NCBI GenBank assembly: GCA_038250905.1
Contig: JBBSBV010000013.1
Location: 1-64,000 of the forward strand
Direction: 5' to 3'
Length of the DNA: 64,000 nucleotides
Source of the DNA: JAENVU01 sp038250905
GTDB taxonomy: Bacteria; Actinomycetota; Acidimicrobiia; IMCC26256; JAENVU01
The translations under genes and the position numbers were made by a program. Position 1 is the first letter of the stretch. Each line of letters opens with the position of its first letter. Under the pieces are notes generated by a model. It was not told the DNA's origin, searched no databases, and was given only the letters and a program-made list of their open reading frames with translations. Positions 16,784 to 24,812 of the stretch are shown piece after piece.

Positions 16784-17739
16784 AGGCCCATCTCCCCGGC
16801 GAGGGCCGCGGCCACCATCGCGGTCTCGCGCCGGCCCTGGGACCGGGCGAACAGGTAGGGCAGGTACAGGGTGGGCAGGTCGACCTCGGCACGGAGCCGG
16901 TTGAGGTGCTCCACCCGGCTCCGTCGCATCGCGACCGCGAGCCGGGCCGCGTCCAGCACTGCCGTCGCCCCCGGACCGACCGCCTCCACGAGCCGCGCCC
17001 GCTGCGGTTCGGCCGCCAGTCCTTCGAAGGTCGCCTCGTCGTCGCGGGTGAACAGTTCCGGGAGGACGCGGTTGACGATGACCGCGCCGAGCGGGACGTT
17101 CAGTTCGGTGCGCGCCCGATTCACCAGGTCGATGGTCTCGGCGACCGGCATCTCCTCGGGCGTGGTCACCACGTTGAGCGCGGTGATCGCGGGATCGGCG
17201 AGCAGTTCGCTCATCCACTGGGTCTGGCCCCGCACCGGTCCGACCGCCACGAGTTCACCGATGGCGTCGGCCGCGCCGAGTTGCGCGATCACATGGCCGG
17301 TCGCGGCCGCGTCGACGATGACGATGTCCCAATCGGCCCGCCCCTCGATCGACTCGCGGACCTCCCAACACACCTTGCCGATGGTGAGGATCTCGCGGAC
17401 ACCGGGCGCCGCGGTGGCCACGAAGTCGAGCATGCGAGCGAGCGGCCCGAGCCGGCCGATGATCGGGATGCGCAGGTTCAGCCGCATGTACTCCGCGAGG
17501 CTCGCCTCGGTGTCCATCGCCATGAGCGACACCCCGGGCATGACCTCACGGGGCGTGAAATCGATCGGTCCGGACTCGAACCGATCGGCGATGGTTCCCT
17601 TGGCGTCGACGTCGACGACGAGCACCCGCTTGCCGTGTTCCGCGGCCACCAGCGCGAGCGCGGCGGCCACCGTGCTCTTGCCGACGCCACCCTTCCCGGT
17701 GACGACGAGCAGGCGACGCCCGAGGAGGTCGGGCTCCAT
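16780..17739 (-). CDS. ArsA-family ATPase, Rv3679-like subunit
   Basis: The 319-residue partner ATPase carries a complete deviant Walker A, TGKGGVGKSTVAAALA, and the switch region VDVDAKGTIADRF. It lacks membrane segments and the cysteines that ArsA uses for arsenite. The paired genes are conserved side by side in actinobacteria and are thought to act together as an ATPase complex. What they deliver or assemble cannot be deduced here. It is the first gene of the coupled pair, 15 bases after the DUF3107 gene, so the three are probably one operon. Confidence 0.88.
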   Translation of the reverse strand: MEPDLLGRRLLVVTGKGGVGKSTVAAALALVAAEHGKRVLVVDVDAKGTIADRFESGPIDFTPREVMPGVSLMAMDTEASLAEYMRLNLRIPIIGRLGPLARMLDFVATAAPGVREILTIGKVCWEVRESIEGRADWDIVIVDAAATGHVIAQLGAADAIGELVAVGPVRGQTQWMSELLADPAITALNVVTTPEEMPVAETIDLVNRARTELNVPLGAVIVNRVLPELFTRDDEATFEGLAAEPQRARLVEAVGPGATAVLDAARLAVAMRRSRVEHLNRLRAEVDLPTLYLPYLFARSQGRRETAMVAAALAGEMGL

Positions 17740-17754
17740 GGCGACCGGACCGGC

Positions 17755-17982
17755 CTAACGGCCGAATCCCACCTTGCGGCTCGCGTCGTCGGTCTTGACC
17801 TCGATGTAGGCGACCTTGTCGGCGGGCACGCCGATCTTGCGGCCCTTGCCGTCCTCGAGCCACACGAAGGTGGCGCCCGCCGTGACCGCGGCTTCGATGC
17901 TCGCGATCACCGCGTCACCATCACCCTCGGTCTCGATCGTGAGTTCCTTGGGGGTGTGGACAACACCGATACGGACTTCCAT
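17755..17982 (-). CDS. DUF3107 small conserved actinobacterial protein
   Basis: The 75-residue protein begins MEVRIGVVHTPKELTIE and has the alpha/beta composition of the DUF3107 family, found mainly in actinobacteria (Rv3208A in M. tuberculosis). Its function is unknown. It is too small for an enzyme with an obvious active site and contains no cysteine. It lies 15 bases upstream of the ArsA pair and in the same direction. Confidence 0.85.
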   Translation of the reverse strand: MEVRIGVVHTPKELTIETEGDGDAVIASIEAAVTAGATFVWLEDGKGRKIGVPADKVAYIEVKTDDASRKVGFGR

Positions 17983-18089
17983 GCCTGAATGGCCTCCGAA
18001 ACTGGGGTTGGGCGGGCGCGGGCGGGGTCTGCGGCGCGCCAAGGTGAACGGCTCCCGATCGTAGGCGTTCGATTCCGCGACCTCCGCTT

Positions 18090-21000
18090 TCAGCGGCTGC
18101 CGGTGTTGGCGAGGTTCTGACCGAATCGGGGCCATTGGCGCAGACGGGTGGCGCTCGCGGTCGTGTGCCACACCATCAGCACACCGTCGCGCCGGACCAC
18201 CGCCACCTCGGCCTTGCCGTCGCCGTCCCAGTCGCCGAGGCTCGGCGTGCCGACCAGCCAGCCGCCGGTGAGCTTGGGCCACCCGTCGGGGATGGTGCCG
18301 TCCTGGGTGACCGCGCTCAGGGTGTAGACGCCGTTGCCGGCGATCACCTCCTGACTGCCGTCGCCGTTGACGTCGGCGATCGCGGGCGAGACGAAGAACG
18401 CGAGGTCCGGCGTCTCCCGCGGGAAGGCCGGTCGCATGAACCCGGTGACCGGATCCCACGCCGCGAGTTGGTCGTCGGACGGGAGTTGGAGTTCGGGCGA
18501 GATGGTGTCAAACAGCCGGGTCAACCCCGAGGTGGGGGCCGCGACATCGAGGTGGTCCCGCGCGCCGATCTTGCCGACCGCGGGTCCGCCGAACGCGACG
18601 AGCATGAGCCCGACGTCCTCGGAGTTGCGGGCCGCGCCGGTGCCCGTCCCGTCGTTGGCGGTGAGGCCGCCGTACCAGTGCAACGGGACGTCCTTGCCGC
18701 CCACCTGCCCGAGCGCGGACTTCCCGTCGACGCCGAACACGTACATCGGCCCGACCGCGGCCGCGACGGCGATCTCCTTGCCGGGATGGCTGGGCACGAG
18801 GTCGCCGATCGCGGCCTGGGCCGAGACCCCGTTGCCGATGACCGGCAACACCTCGCGCTCGAACATGCCGACCTTCACCGGCCACCCGGGGAGATAGGCC
18901 TGCGCGTCCGGGTGCACCGGGTTCGGATTGGGGTTCGTGGCATTGCGGCCCAGGGGCGAGATCACGTACTCCCGCGAGTTGCCCGAAGTGCCGGGGAGCC
19001 CACCGAACTCGGGCGCGTTCAGCGGCTCGTCGTACTCCTCCTGAGCACCGACCACGATCTCGGGGTGCCCGTCACCGTCGAGGTCGGCGAGCGCGGGCGT
19101 GGTCACGAGATCGCCGCCGTCGCCCACGCCGGAGTCGGGTTTGAACGTGACGTGATGGGTCGTCGGATCGATCGCCGCGACCTTGGTCGGGTCGACGACG
19201 AGCACCGGGAATCCGGCGACCGGCGTGCCGTTGCCGTGCCATGCGTACACGTGGCGGTCGAGCGCAGCCCCGACGAGTTCGGGGATGTGGTCGCCGTCGA
19301 GGTCGGCGGCCGCGAGCGAACCGGCGAACCCGCGCTGGGTGCGGTTCACCGAATCCTGCGCGGTCACCGAATCGGTCGAGAACGCCGGGTTGGTGTGCAC
19401 GTCCTCGAAACCGGGCAGCTCGTGGCCGAAGCGGTCCCAGGCATAGACCCGGCCCTCGAGGTCACCGACCGCGATGTCGAGTTGGCCGTTGCCGGTGAGA
19501 TCCGCGATCACGGGCGCGCCCACCATCACCGCACCGCGTGTCGGGGCGATGCCGTCCGCGAGGGACGTCCAGCCCCGCACCCAGTAGTGCGTGACGTCGG
19601 TCTTGACCGGGAAGCCCGGGAGTTCGGTCATGTCGGAGCGGTACGCGTGGATGCGACCGTCGTCGGTAGCGAGCACCATCTCCTGGCCCCCACCCGGTTC
19701 GAGATCGGCGAACACCGGGCTCGAAGTGCCGCTCCCGGCGACCCGACGGGGCATCCCCGTGACCAGTTGCGGATCGTCGTGGACGAAGACCTGCTTCTGC
19801 GATTCGCCACGCAGCCCGTCGGTCGCACCGCCCTGCGCGGTGACGACGACCCGGAGGCGGACGCTGAACTTCTCCTCGCGGGATCGACCGTTGTGCAGGT
19901 CGACAGGCGGGCCTTGGGCTCCACCGATCGCCGCCGCGACGGACGCGAGGTCGAGGGTCCCGAGGGTGCCGTCCTTGGCCGTCGTGCGGTGGTTCTCACC
20001 GTCGACCGCGTGCCAGGTGTCGGTCCCCGGGTACGCCGGCGGCTGGAGCCCGGCGGCCCACTCCACGCGGTACGAGAACCCGGGCGCGCGCGGCGCGGCC
20101 ACGTGGCCCTTGATCTTCACCGTGCCGGTGGCGGGCAGGACCGAGAACCACTTCGGGCTGGTGAGGTCGGCCTCCGGCGGGATCTGGGCGTCCCGCACCC
20201 GCTTGACCAGTTCGTACGCGTTGAGGCGGCCGTAGCCGTGGGTGGCGTCCCATCCCGGGGTGCTCGGGTAGCGGACGGTGGCGCCGCTCAGGAAGTCGTT
20301 GGCCGGGTCGACCGCGTTCGGGGTCGAGAAGTCGATGTCGTCGGCGGTCGAGCGCACGAGTTGCTGGATCTCGTTGGCCGACAACGTGAGGCCCTTGTCC
20401 CGTGCCTCGCTCACGAGCAGACCGGCCACGCCGCTCATGATGCCGGCGGCCTCCGACGAGCACGACGACGACGGGATCGACAGGAACGTGCGGCCGCCGT
20501 AGTTGGTACAACCGTTGAGCGCGAGGTAACTCGGCGGCGAGGCGGTGTCGCGGACGGAGTTCACGGTGATGGTGTGCTCGAGTGAACCCGGCAGGTTCGG
20601 ATGCTTGGATGCTTCGTCGGCCATCGACGCGATGATCGGCACCCCTCGCTTGTACGCGGCGTCGATCGCCTGCTGCGCCTGGCGCGGATTGGTGATCGCG
20701 CCGAGCGCTTCCTGCACGACCGCGGCCTGCGAGTCGAGTCCGAACAGGACGCCCGCGGCGAATCGTCCCGCGTCGGCGATGAACGAGTCGCCGACCCGGA
20801 CCGGGATGAACGTGCAGTGCGGGCACGTGCCGACGTTCCCCACACCGTTGTCGGCCGCGGTCGAGTCCTCGGCCTCACCCGTGCCGTGGCCGTAGTTCAC
20901 GGTGTCGAGCGGGTCGTTGTCGCCGAAGAGGAAGTCCCAGCCCGAGATGTCGTCGACGTAACCGTTGTGGTCGTTGTCGACGCCGTTCGAGTAGGCGGGG

Positions 21001-21512
21001 TTGAGGATCAGGTCCTCGGGGTCGGCGAGGCCGTTGCCGTTCAGATCCGGGATCGGGCCGAAGTCGGCGATCGAGAACCGGCCGTCGTGGTTGCAGTCGC
21101 CGCTGGGGGTCCCGCACGGCGGGGTCACCTCACCGCGGTTGATGTACGCGCGGTCGGCGAGGTCGCGCATCGCGTTCGCGTCCCGCCACTTGATCCCGGA
21201 GTCGAGGACCGCGATCCGCACGTCGGGCCGGCCCTCGGTGACGCCCCACGCGAGGTCGACCGCCGCGCCCTTCTGACCGCACTGGTTGTGCGGTGAGTTC
21301 TGGAGCTGCGGGTCGCGGAGGCTGGTCCGCTTGTAGTTGGACCGGTCGAACTCGCTCGGCAGGCTCGCGGGTTCGTCGGCCGCCGTATAGCGCCAGTTGC
21401 TGCAGTCGAGTCCACCGCCGACCGCCGCCGCGCCGGGCGTGCTCGACGCCACCGCGGTGATCGGGACCAGCCCGAGCATCGCCACTCCCAGTAGCACGAT
21501 TCCTCGCCGCAT
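18090..21512 (-). CDS. Secreted S8 subtilisin-like protease with FG-GAP beta-propeller
   Basis: This 1,140-residue exported protein has a signal peptide (1 to about 30) and a subtilase domain (about 80-450). Asp104 (AVLDSG), His209 (YGHGT) and Ser353 (SSEAAGIMSG) form the triad. Inserted loops DCNHDG, DLNGNG and DNDHNG look like calcium sites. After a beta-rich linker there are at least six FG-GAP/VCBS-like blades between about 600 and 1130, each with a DxDGDG-type loop (ADLDGDG, ADVNGDG, DWDGDG). The usual GTSMAAP has become SSEAAG and the oxyanion Asn is not evident (see findings). It stands alone. It probably acts outside the cell on proteins; there is no wall anchor or C-terminal membrane helix. 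Confidence 0.88.
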   Translation of the reverse strand: MRRGIVLLGVAMLGLVPITAVASSTPGAAAVGGGLDCSNWRYTAADEPASLPSEFDRSNYKRTSLRDPQLQNSPHNQCGQKGAAVDLAWGVTEGRPDVRIAVLDSGIKWRDANAMRDLADRAYINRGEVTPPCGTPSGDCNHDGRFSIADFGPIPDLNGNGLADPEDLILNPAYSNGVDNDHNGYVDDISGWDFLFGDNDPLDTVNYGHGTGEAEDSTAADNGVGNVGTCPHCTFIPVRVGDSFIADAGRFAAGVLFGLDSQAAVVQEALGAITNPRQAQQAIDAAYKRGVPIIASMADEASKHPNLPGSLEHTITVNSVRDTASPPSYLALNGCTNYGGRTFLSIPSSSCSSEAAGIMSGVAGLLVSEARDKGLTLSANEIQQLVRSTADDIDFSTPNAVDPANDFLSGATVRYPSTPGWDATHGYGRLNAYELVKRVRDAQIPPEADLTSPKWFSVLPATGTVKIKGHVAAPRAPGFSYRVEWAAGLQPPAYPGTDTWHAVDGENHRTTAKDGTLGTLDLASVAAAIGGAQGPPVDLHNGRSREEKFSVRLRVVVTAQGGATDGLRGESQKQVFVHDDPQLVTGMPRRVAGSGTSSPVFADLEPGGGQEMVLATDDGRIHAYRSDMTELPGFPVKTDVTHYWVRGWTSLADGIAPTRGAVMVGAPVIADLTGNGQLDIAVGDLEGRVYAWDRFGHELPGFEDVHTNPAFSTDSVTAQDSVNRTQRGFAGSLAAADLDGDHIPELVGAALDRHVYAWHGNGTPVAGFPVLVVDPTKVAAIDPTTHHVTFKPDSGVGDGGDLVTTPALADLDGDGHPEIVVGAQEEYDEPLNAPEFGGLPGTSGNSREYVISPLGRNATNPNPNPVHPDAQAYLPGWPVKVGMFEREVLPVIGNGVSAQAAIGDLVPSHPGKEIAVAAAVGPMYVFGVDGKSALGQVGGKDVPLHWYGGLTANDGTGTGAARNSEDVGLMLVAFGGPAVGKIGARDHLDVAAPTSGLTRLFDTISPELQLPSDDQLAAWDPVTGFMRPAFPRETPDLAFFVSPAIADVNGDGSQEVIAGNGVYTLSAVTQDGTIPDGWPKLTGGWLVGTPSLGDWDGDGKAEVAVVRRDGVLMVWHTTASATRLRQWPRFGQNLANTGSR

Positions 21513-21589
21513 GAGCCCCCCGAACTGCGCGAAACGCCCCAGGATAGGCGCGGCGCCGCGAGGGCCGCGCCGGTCCGACCCGACCGGCG

Positions 21590-22396
21590 TCAGTTGATCT
21601 TGAGCTCGGAGCGGTAGATCCGGCGCGGGGTGATCGCATCGATCGCCTCGGCGATGCCGATGAAGACGCGCGCGGCCTCAGAATCCGGATCCGTCACCAC
21701 GATGGGAGCACCGGTGTCGCCGCCCTCCCGCAGTGCGGAGACGAGCGGTACCCGGCCGAAGAGCGGGACCCCGAGCCGGTCGGCCAACTCCTGACCGCCA
21801 CCGTGGCCGAAGATCTCGTACGCCACACCGTCGTCGCCGCGGAACCAACTCATGTTCTCGACCACACCGATCAGGTCGAGTTCCACCTTCTGGGCCATCG
21901 CGGCAGCACGCTGCGCGACCGCCTGCGCGGCGGGCTGGGGTGTCGTGACGATCACCACCTCCGCGCGCGGCAGGAACTGGCTCATCGACAGCGAGACGTC
22001 ACCGGTGCCCGGCGGCATGTCGATGATGAGGTAATCGGGTTCGCCCCATTCGACGTCGGTGAGGAACTGCTCGAGCGCCTTGTGGAGCATCGGGCCCCGC
22101 CAGATCACGGCCTGATCCTCGGGCACGAAGAATCCCATCGAGAGGAGCCGCACGCCGTGGGCCGACGGCGGGATCATCTGGTTGGTCTCGCTCAGTTCGG
22201 GACCGTTCTCCACACCGAGCATGCGCGGCATCGAGAACCCCCAGACGTCGGCGTCGATCGCGGCGACGTCCTTGCCCATCCGGGCCAGGGCCACGGCCAG
22301 GTTGGTGGTCACCGACGACTTCCCCACACCGCCCTTGCCGGACGCCACCGCGATCACACGGGTGCGGGCGTGGGTGAAGGGGTTCTCTCCGGGCAC
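21590..22396 (-). CDS. mrp: Mrp/ApbC-type P-loop ATPase, iron-sulfur carrier family
   Basis: The 268-residue protein has the deviant Walker A VASGKGGVGKSSVTTNLAVAL (about residues 14-34) and the Mrp switch region DMPPGTGDVSLSMSQ. Mrp proteins hold and transfer Fe-S clusters to target enzymes. Two family features are missing: the N-terminal MIP18/DUF59 domain and the CxxC after ENMSWF. The GTG at 22396 is well supported by AGGAG six bases upstream, so the short N-terminus is probably real. The gene is divergent from the SufR-like regulator, which fits a role in Fe-S metabolism. Confidence 0.88.
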   Translation of the reverse strand: MPGENPFTHARTRVIAVASGKGGVGKSSVTTNLAVALARMGKDVAAIDADVWGFSMPRMLGVENGPELSETNQMIPPSAHGVRLLSMGFFVPEDQAVIWRGPMLHKALEQFLTDVEWGEPDYLIIDMPPGTGDVSLSMSQFLPRAEVVIVTTPQPAAQAVAQRAAAMAQKVELDLIGVVENMSWFRGDDGVAYEIFGHGGGQELADRLGVPLFGRVPLVSALREGGDTGAPIVVTDPDSEAARVFIGIAEAIDAITPRRIYRSELKIN

Positions 22397-22472
22397 GCAG
22401 GTCTCCTGGCGGGGGATGGGGGCGCTCGCGACGAGCGAAACCGGAGTGGAACGCTCGCCGGGAGCATTTCCA

Positions 22473-22498
22473 CTATGGACATAGGTAGAATACCGGGA
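22473..22498 (+). promoter_or_regulatory. Leaderless promoter with inverted-repeat operator for the SufR-like gene
   Basis: TAGAAT (22486-22491) is a good -10 element and ends seven bases before the ATG at 22499. The transcript would therefore begin at or next to the start codon. Directly upstream, CTATG and CATAG (22473-22484) form a perfect 5-base inverted repeat with a two-base centre. A repressor bound there would block polymerase, so autoregulation is likely. Confidence 0.45.
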
Positions 22499-23218
22499 AT
22501 GGCCGCCCCCCTCCCCCTCGACGCCGACGATTTCAGCGCGGCAGTCACCGCGGTCACCAGTGCGTTCGGTGATCCGACCCGCCGTGAGATCTACCTGGCG
22601 ATCCGCGACTCGAAGTGCGGCATCACCGCCGGTGAGGTCGCAGAACAGTTCGACCTGCACCCCAATGTCGCGCGCCACCATCTCGAGAAGTTGACCGCCG
22701 GCGGTTATCTGGTCGTGGAGGTCGGTCGGGCCGACGGCGCCCGGGCCGCGGGTCGACCGTCGAAGCAGTACCGCGTCTCGGACCTCGACCACTCGTTGAA
22801 CTTCCCACCCCGCCGCGACGACCTGCTCGGCACGCTGCTCGCCCGGGCGCTGCAGATGCTCCCCGCCGACCAGGCCGAGGCCCTCGCCGAGGAGGTCGGC
22901 TTCGACTACGGCCGCAGCCTGGCGACGCGCATGGCACCGTCGGAAGGCCAGAAATCGGTCAAGGCCGCGTTGGCGACGGTGGCCGACGCGCTCACCGCGC
23001 ACGGGTTCGCGGCGCACGCCGAATCACGCGGCACGTCCCTCACCATCGTGAACGAACACTGCCCGTTCGGTGACGCGGCCCGCGAGTTCCCACACGTGGT
23101 GTGCGCGGTCGACCGCGGCATGATCCGCGGCCTGATGGCAGGCCTCTACGGCGAGACCCAACCGCACTTCGAGTCGAGTCGGCCCGACGGCGACGACCAC
23201 TGCGTCGCGCGCGTCTGA
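22499..23218 (+). CDS. SufR-like iron-sulfur winged-helix regulator
   Basis: This 239-residue DNA-binding protein has an ArsR/DeoR-type winged helix: FGDPTRREIYLAI, then AGEVAEQFDLHPNVARHHLEKL, then the wing with GRPSKQYRVS. The C-terminal half has cysteines in NEHCPFG, HVVCAVD and DDHC (C-x13-C-x32-C), the kind of arrangement by which SufR proteins hold a 4Fe-4S cluster. Loss of the cluster in SufR relieves repression of Fe-S assembly genes. I prefer the ATG at 22499 over an in-frame one at 22475, because the latter lies inside the inverted repeat. It heads a four-gene operon with the cysteine-desulfurase-like gene 14 bases downstream. Confidence 0.85.
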   Translation: MAAPLPLDADDFSAAVTAVTSAFGDPTRREIYLAIRDSKCGITAGEVAEQFDLHPNVARHHLEKLTAGGYLVVEVGRADGARAAGRPSKQYRVSDLDHSLNFPPRRDDLLGTLLARALQMLPADQAEALAEEVGFDYGRSLATRMAPSEGQKSVKAALATVADALTAHGFAAHAESRGTSLTIVNEHCPFGDAAREFPHVVCAVDRGMIRGLMAGLYGETQPHFESSRPDGDDHCVARV

Positions 23219-23232
23219 ACCAGCCCGACCCG

Positions 23233-24354
23233 ATGGCTCGCGTCTATCTCGATCACGCGTCGTCGTCGCCGCTGCGGCCGGCCGCGTTCGACGCGATGGT
23301 GCCGTACCTCCGTGAGCACTTCGCCGACCCCGGGCGCGTGCACTCCGACGGCCGCGTCACCCGGGTCGCCGTCGAAACCGCACGGGAGCAGGTCGCAGCA
23401 TTCGTCGGTGCCCGCCCGCGCGAAGTCGTCTTCACCTCGGGCGGTACCGAATCGGTGAACGCCGCCGTGTACGGCGCGGTCCGCAAGGACCCGGCCCGCT
23501 CCGGCGTGGTCACGACCGAAGTCGAACACTCGAGCGTCCTCGATGCCGGCCGGCGCGAACCGGGGCCTGTGGTCACCGTGGGGGTCGACGCCCATGGTCG
23601 CGTCGACCCGGCGACCGTGCTCGCCGCGGTCTCCGACGCGACCGCGTTGGTCAGCGTGCAACTCGCCAACCACGAAGTGGGGACCTTCCAGCCCGTGGCG
23701 GAGATCGTTGCGGGTGCCCGCGCGTCCGGCGCGCTCGTCCACGTCGACGCGTGCGCCGCGGTCGGGTACACCCCGATCGACTTCGCGGCCATCGACACCG
23801 ACCTCCTCAGTGTCACCGCCGCCACCTGGGGTGGCCCGAGCGGCGTCGGCGCGCTCGTGATCCGGCGCGGCCTGCGCATCCCGCCGTTCATCGTGGGAGG
23901 TGCGCAGGAACGGGCCCGGCGCGCCGGCCTCGAGAACGTCCCGGCGATCGTCGGGTTCGGCGCCGCCGCCGAGGCCCACGACCCGGGCGAGCTTGCCGAC
24001 GCGGCCGCGCACACCGACCGGATTCGGGCCGGACTCGCATCGTCGGTCACCGGCATCACGTTCTTCGGCCACCCGACCGACCGGCTCGGCAACCTCGTCT
24101 GCTTCGGCGTCGACGGGGTCGAGGCCGAACCGATCCTGCTCGGCCTCGACCAGCAAGGGATCGCGGTCCATTCCGGTTCCGCGTGTTCCTCCGAATCGCT
24201 CGAACCGTCGCCGGTCCTCGAGGCCATGGGCGCGGCCGCGGCCCAGTCCCTGCGCGTGAGCGTCGGCTGGAGCACCACCACCGCCGATGTCGACCGCTTG
24301 CTCGCCGTCCTGCCCGGAATCATCAACCGCATGAGAGGGTTACGCACCGCATGA
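23233..24354 (+). CDS. NifS/IscS-like class V aminotransferase fold protein lacking the PLP lysine
   Basis: The 373-residue protein has the cysteine desulfurase fold: YLDHASSSPLRP at the N-terminus, FTSGGTESVNAAV, the substrate-region His99 (VEHSSVLD), Asp172 (HVDAC), and GGAQERARRAGLENVP. The mobile-loop Cys318 is present in HSGSACSSESLEPSP. The pyridoxal-binding lysine of SxHK is replaced: the stretch reads SVTAATWGGPSGVG, with Ala197 and Thr198 at the His and Lys positions. The Gln that supports PLP is Ala175. A normal PLP desulfurase reaction therefore seems impossible. It may be a sulfur-carrying or structural relative. Its stop overlaps the VOC gene (ATGA). Confidence 0.85.
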   Translation: MARVYLDHASSSPLRPAAFDAMVPYLREHFADPGRVHSDGRVTRVAVETAREQVAAFVGARPREVVFTSGGTESVNAAVYGAVRKDPARSGVVTTEVEHSSVLDAGRREPGPVVTVGVDAHGRVDPATVLAAVSDATALVSVQLANHEVGTFQPVAEIVAGARASGALVHVDACAAVGYTPIDFAAIDTDLLSVTAATWGGPSGVGALVIRRGLRIPPFIVGGAQERARRAGLENVPAIVGFGAAAEAHDPGELADAAAHTDRIRAGLASSVTGITFFGHPTDRLGNLVCFGVDGVEAEPILLGLDQQGIAVHSGSACSSESLEPSPVLEAMGAAAAQSLRVSVGWSTTTADVDRLLAVLPGIINRMRGLRTA

Positions 24355-24812
24355 TCCCAGTTCAGCGTCTCAATCACGCCGTGCTCTACGTCCGCGACGC
24401 CGCCGTCTCGGCGGCCTGGTACCAGGAGCATCTGGGGTTCGAGGTCGTCGAGCAGATGACCGGCGCGGCGTTCCTGCGCTGCTTCGGCACGTCGAACCAC
24501 CACGATCTCGGGCTCTTCTCGGTCGGTCCGAACGCGCCGGGGCCCGAGCGGGGCCGGGTCGGCCTCTACCACCTGGCCTGGGAAGTGCCCTCGATCCACG
24601 ACCTCACCGTCGCTCGTGATCTCCTCCAGCGCATCGGCGCGTATACGGGCGAGAGTGACCACGGCGTGTCGAAGTCGATCTACGCCCACGACCCCGACGG
24701 CAACGAGTTCGAGATCCTGTGGTCGGTGCCCCGGGCCCAGTGGGGTGAGTACGCCGAGCACGCCGTGGTACAACCTCTCGACCTTGCCGCCGAACTGGAA
24801 AGACACGGATGA
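24351..24812 (+). CDS. VOC-superfamily metalloprotein (glyoxalase/extradiol dioxygenase-like)
   Basis: The 153-residue protein has two betaalphabetabetabeta modules. Metal ligands can be placed at LNHAVLYV (His8), LYHLAWEV (a second His) and FEILW near residue 129 (Glu), the His-His-Glu set of type I extradiol dioxygenases and related lyases. The substrate is unknown. It is translationally coupled on both sides: it overlaps the NifS-like gene upstream and the DUF169 gene downstream by four bases each. Its product therefore probably acts in the same process. Confidence 0.85.
   Translation: MIPVQRLNHAVLYVRDAAVSAAWYQEHLGFEVVEQMTGAAFLRCFGTSNHHDLGLFSVGPNAPGPERGRVGLYHLAWEVPSIHDLTVARDLLQRIGAYTGESDHGVSKSIYAHDPDGNEFEILWSVPRAQWGEYAEHAVVQPLDLAAELERHG

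Noticed and set aside
13415..16858. Open frame of more than 1,100 codons crossing pdtaS, the MFS gene and the ArsA gene
   Set aside because: It runs through three well-supported genes in a wrong frame and shows no family features.
15614..17739. Arsenite efflux ATPase
   Set aside because: The ArsA homology is clear, but arsenite-binding cysteines and arsB/arsD/arsR genes are absent, and the pair matches the mycobacterial Rv3679/Rv3680 type.
18135..20585. Long open frame antisense to the secreted subtilase
   Set aside because: It has no domain, start context or plausible composition and is a side effect of very high third-position GC in the real gene on the other strand.
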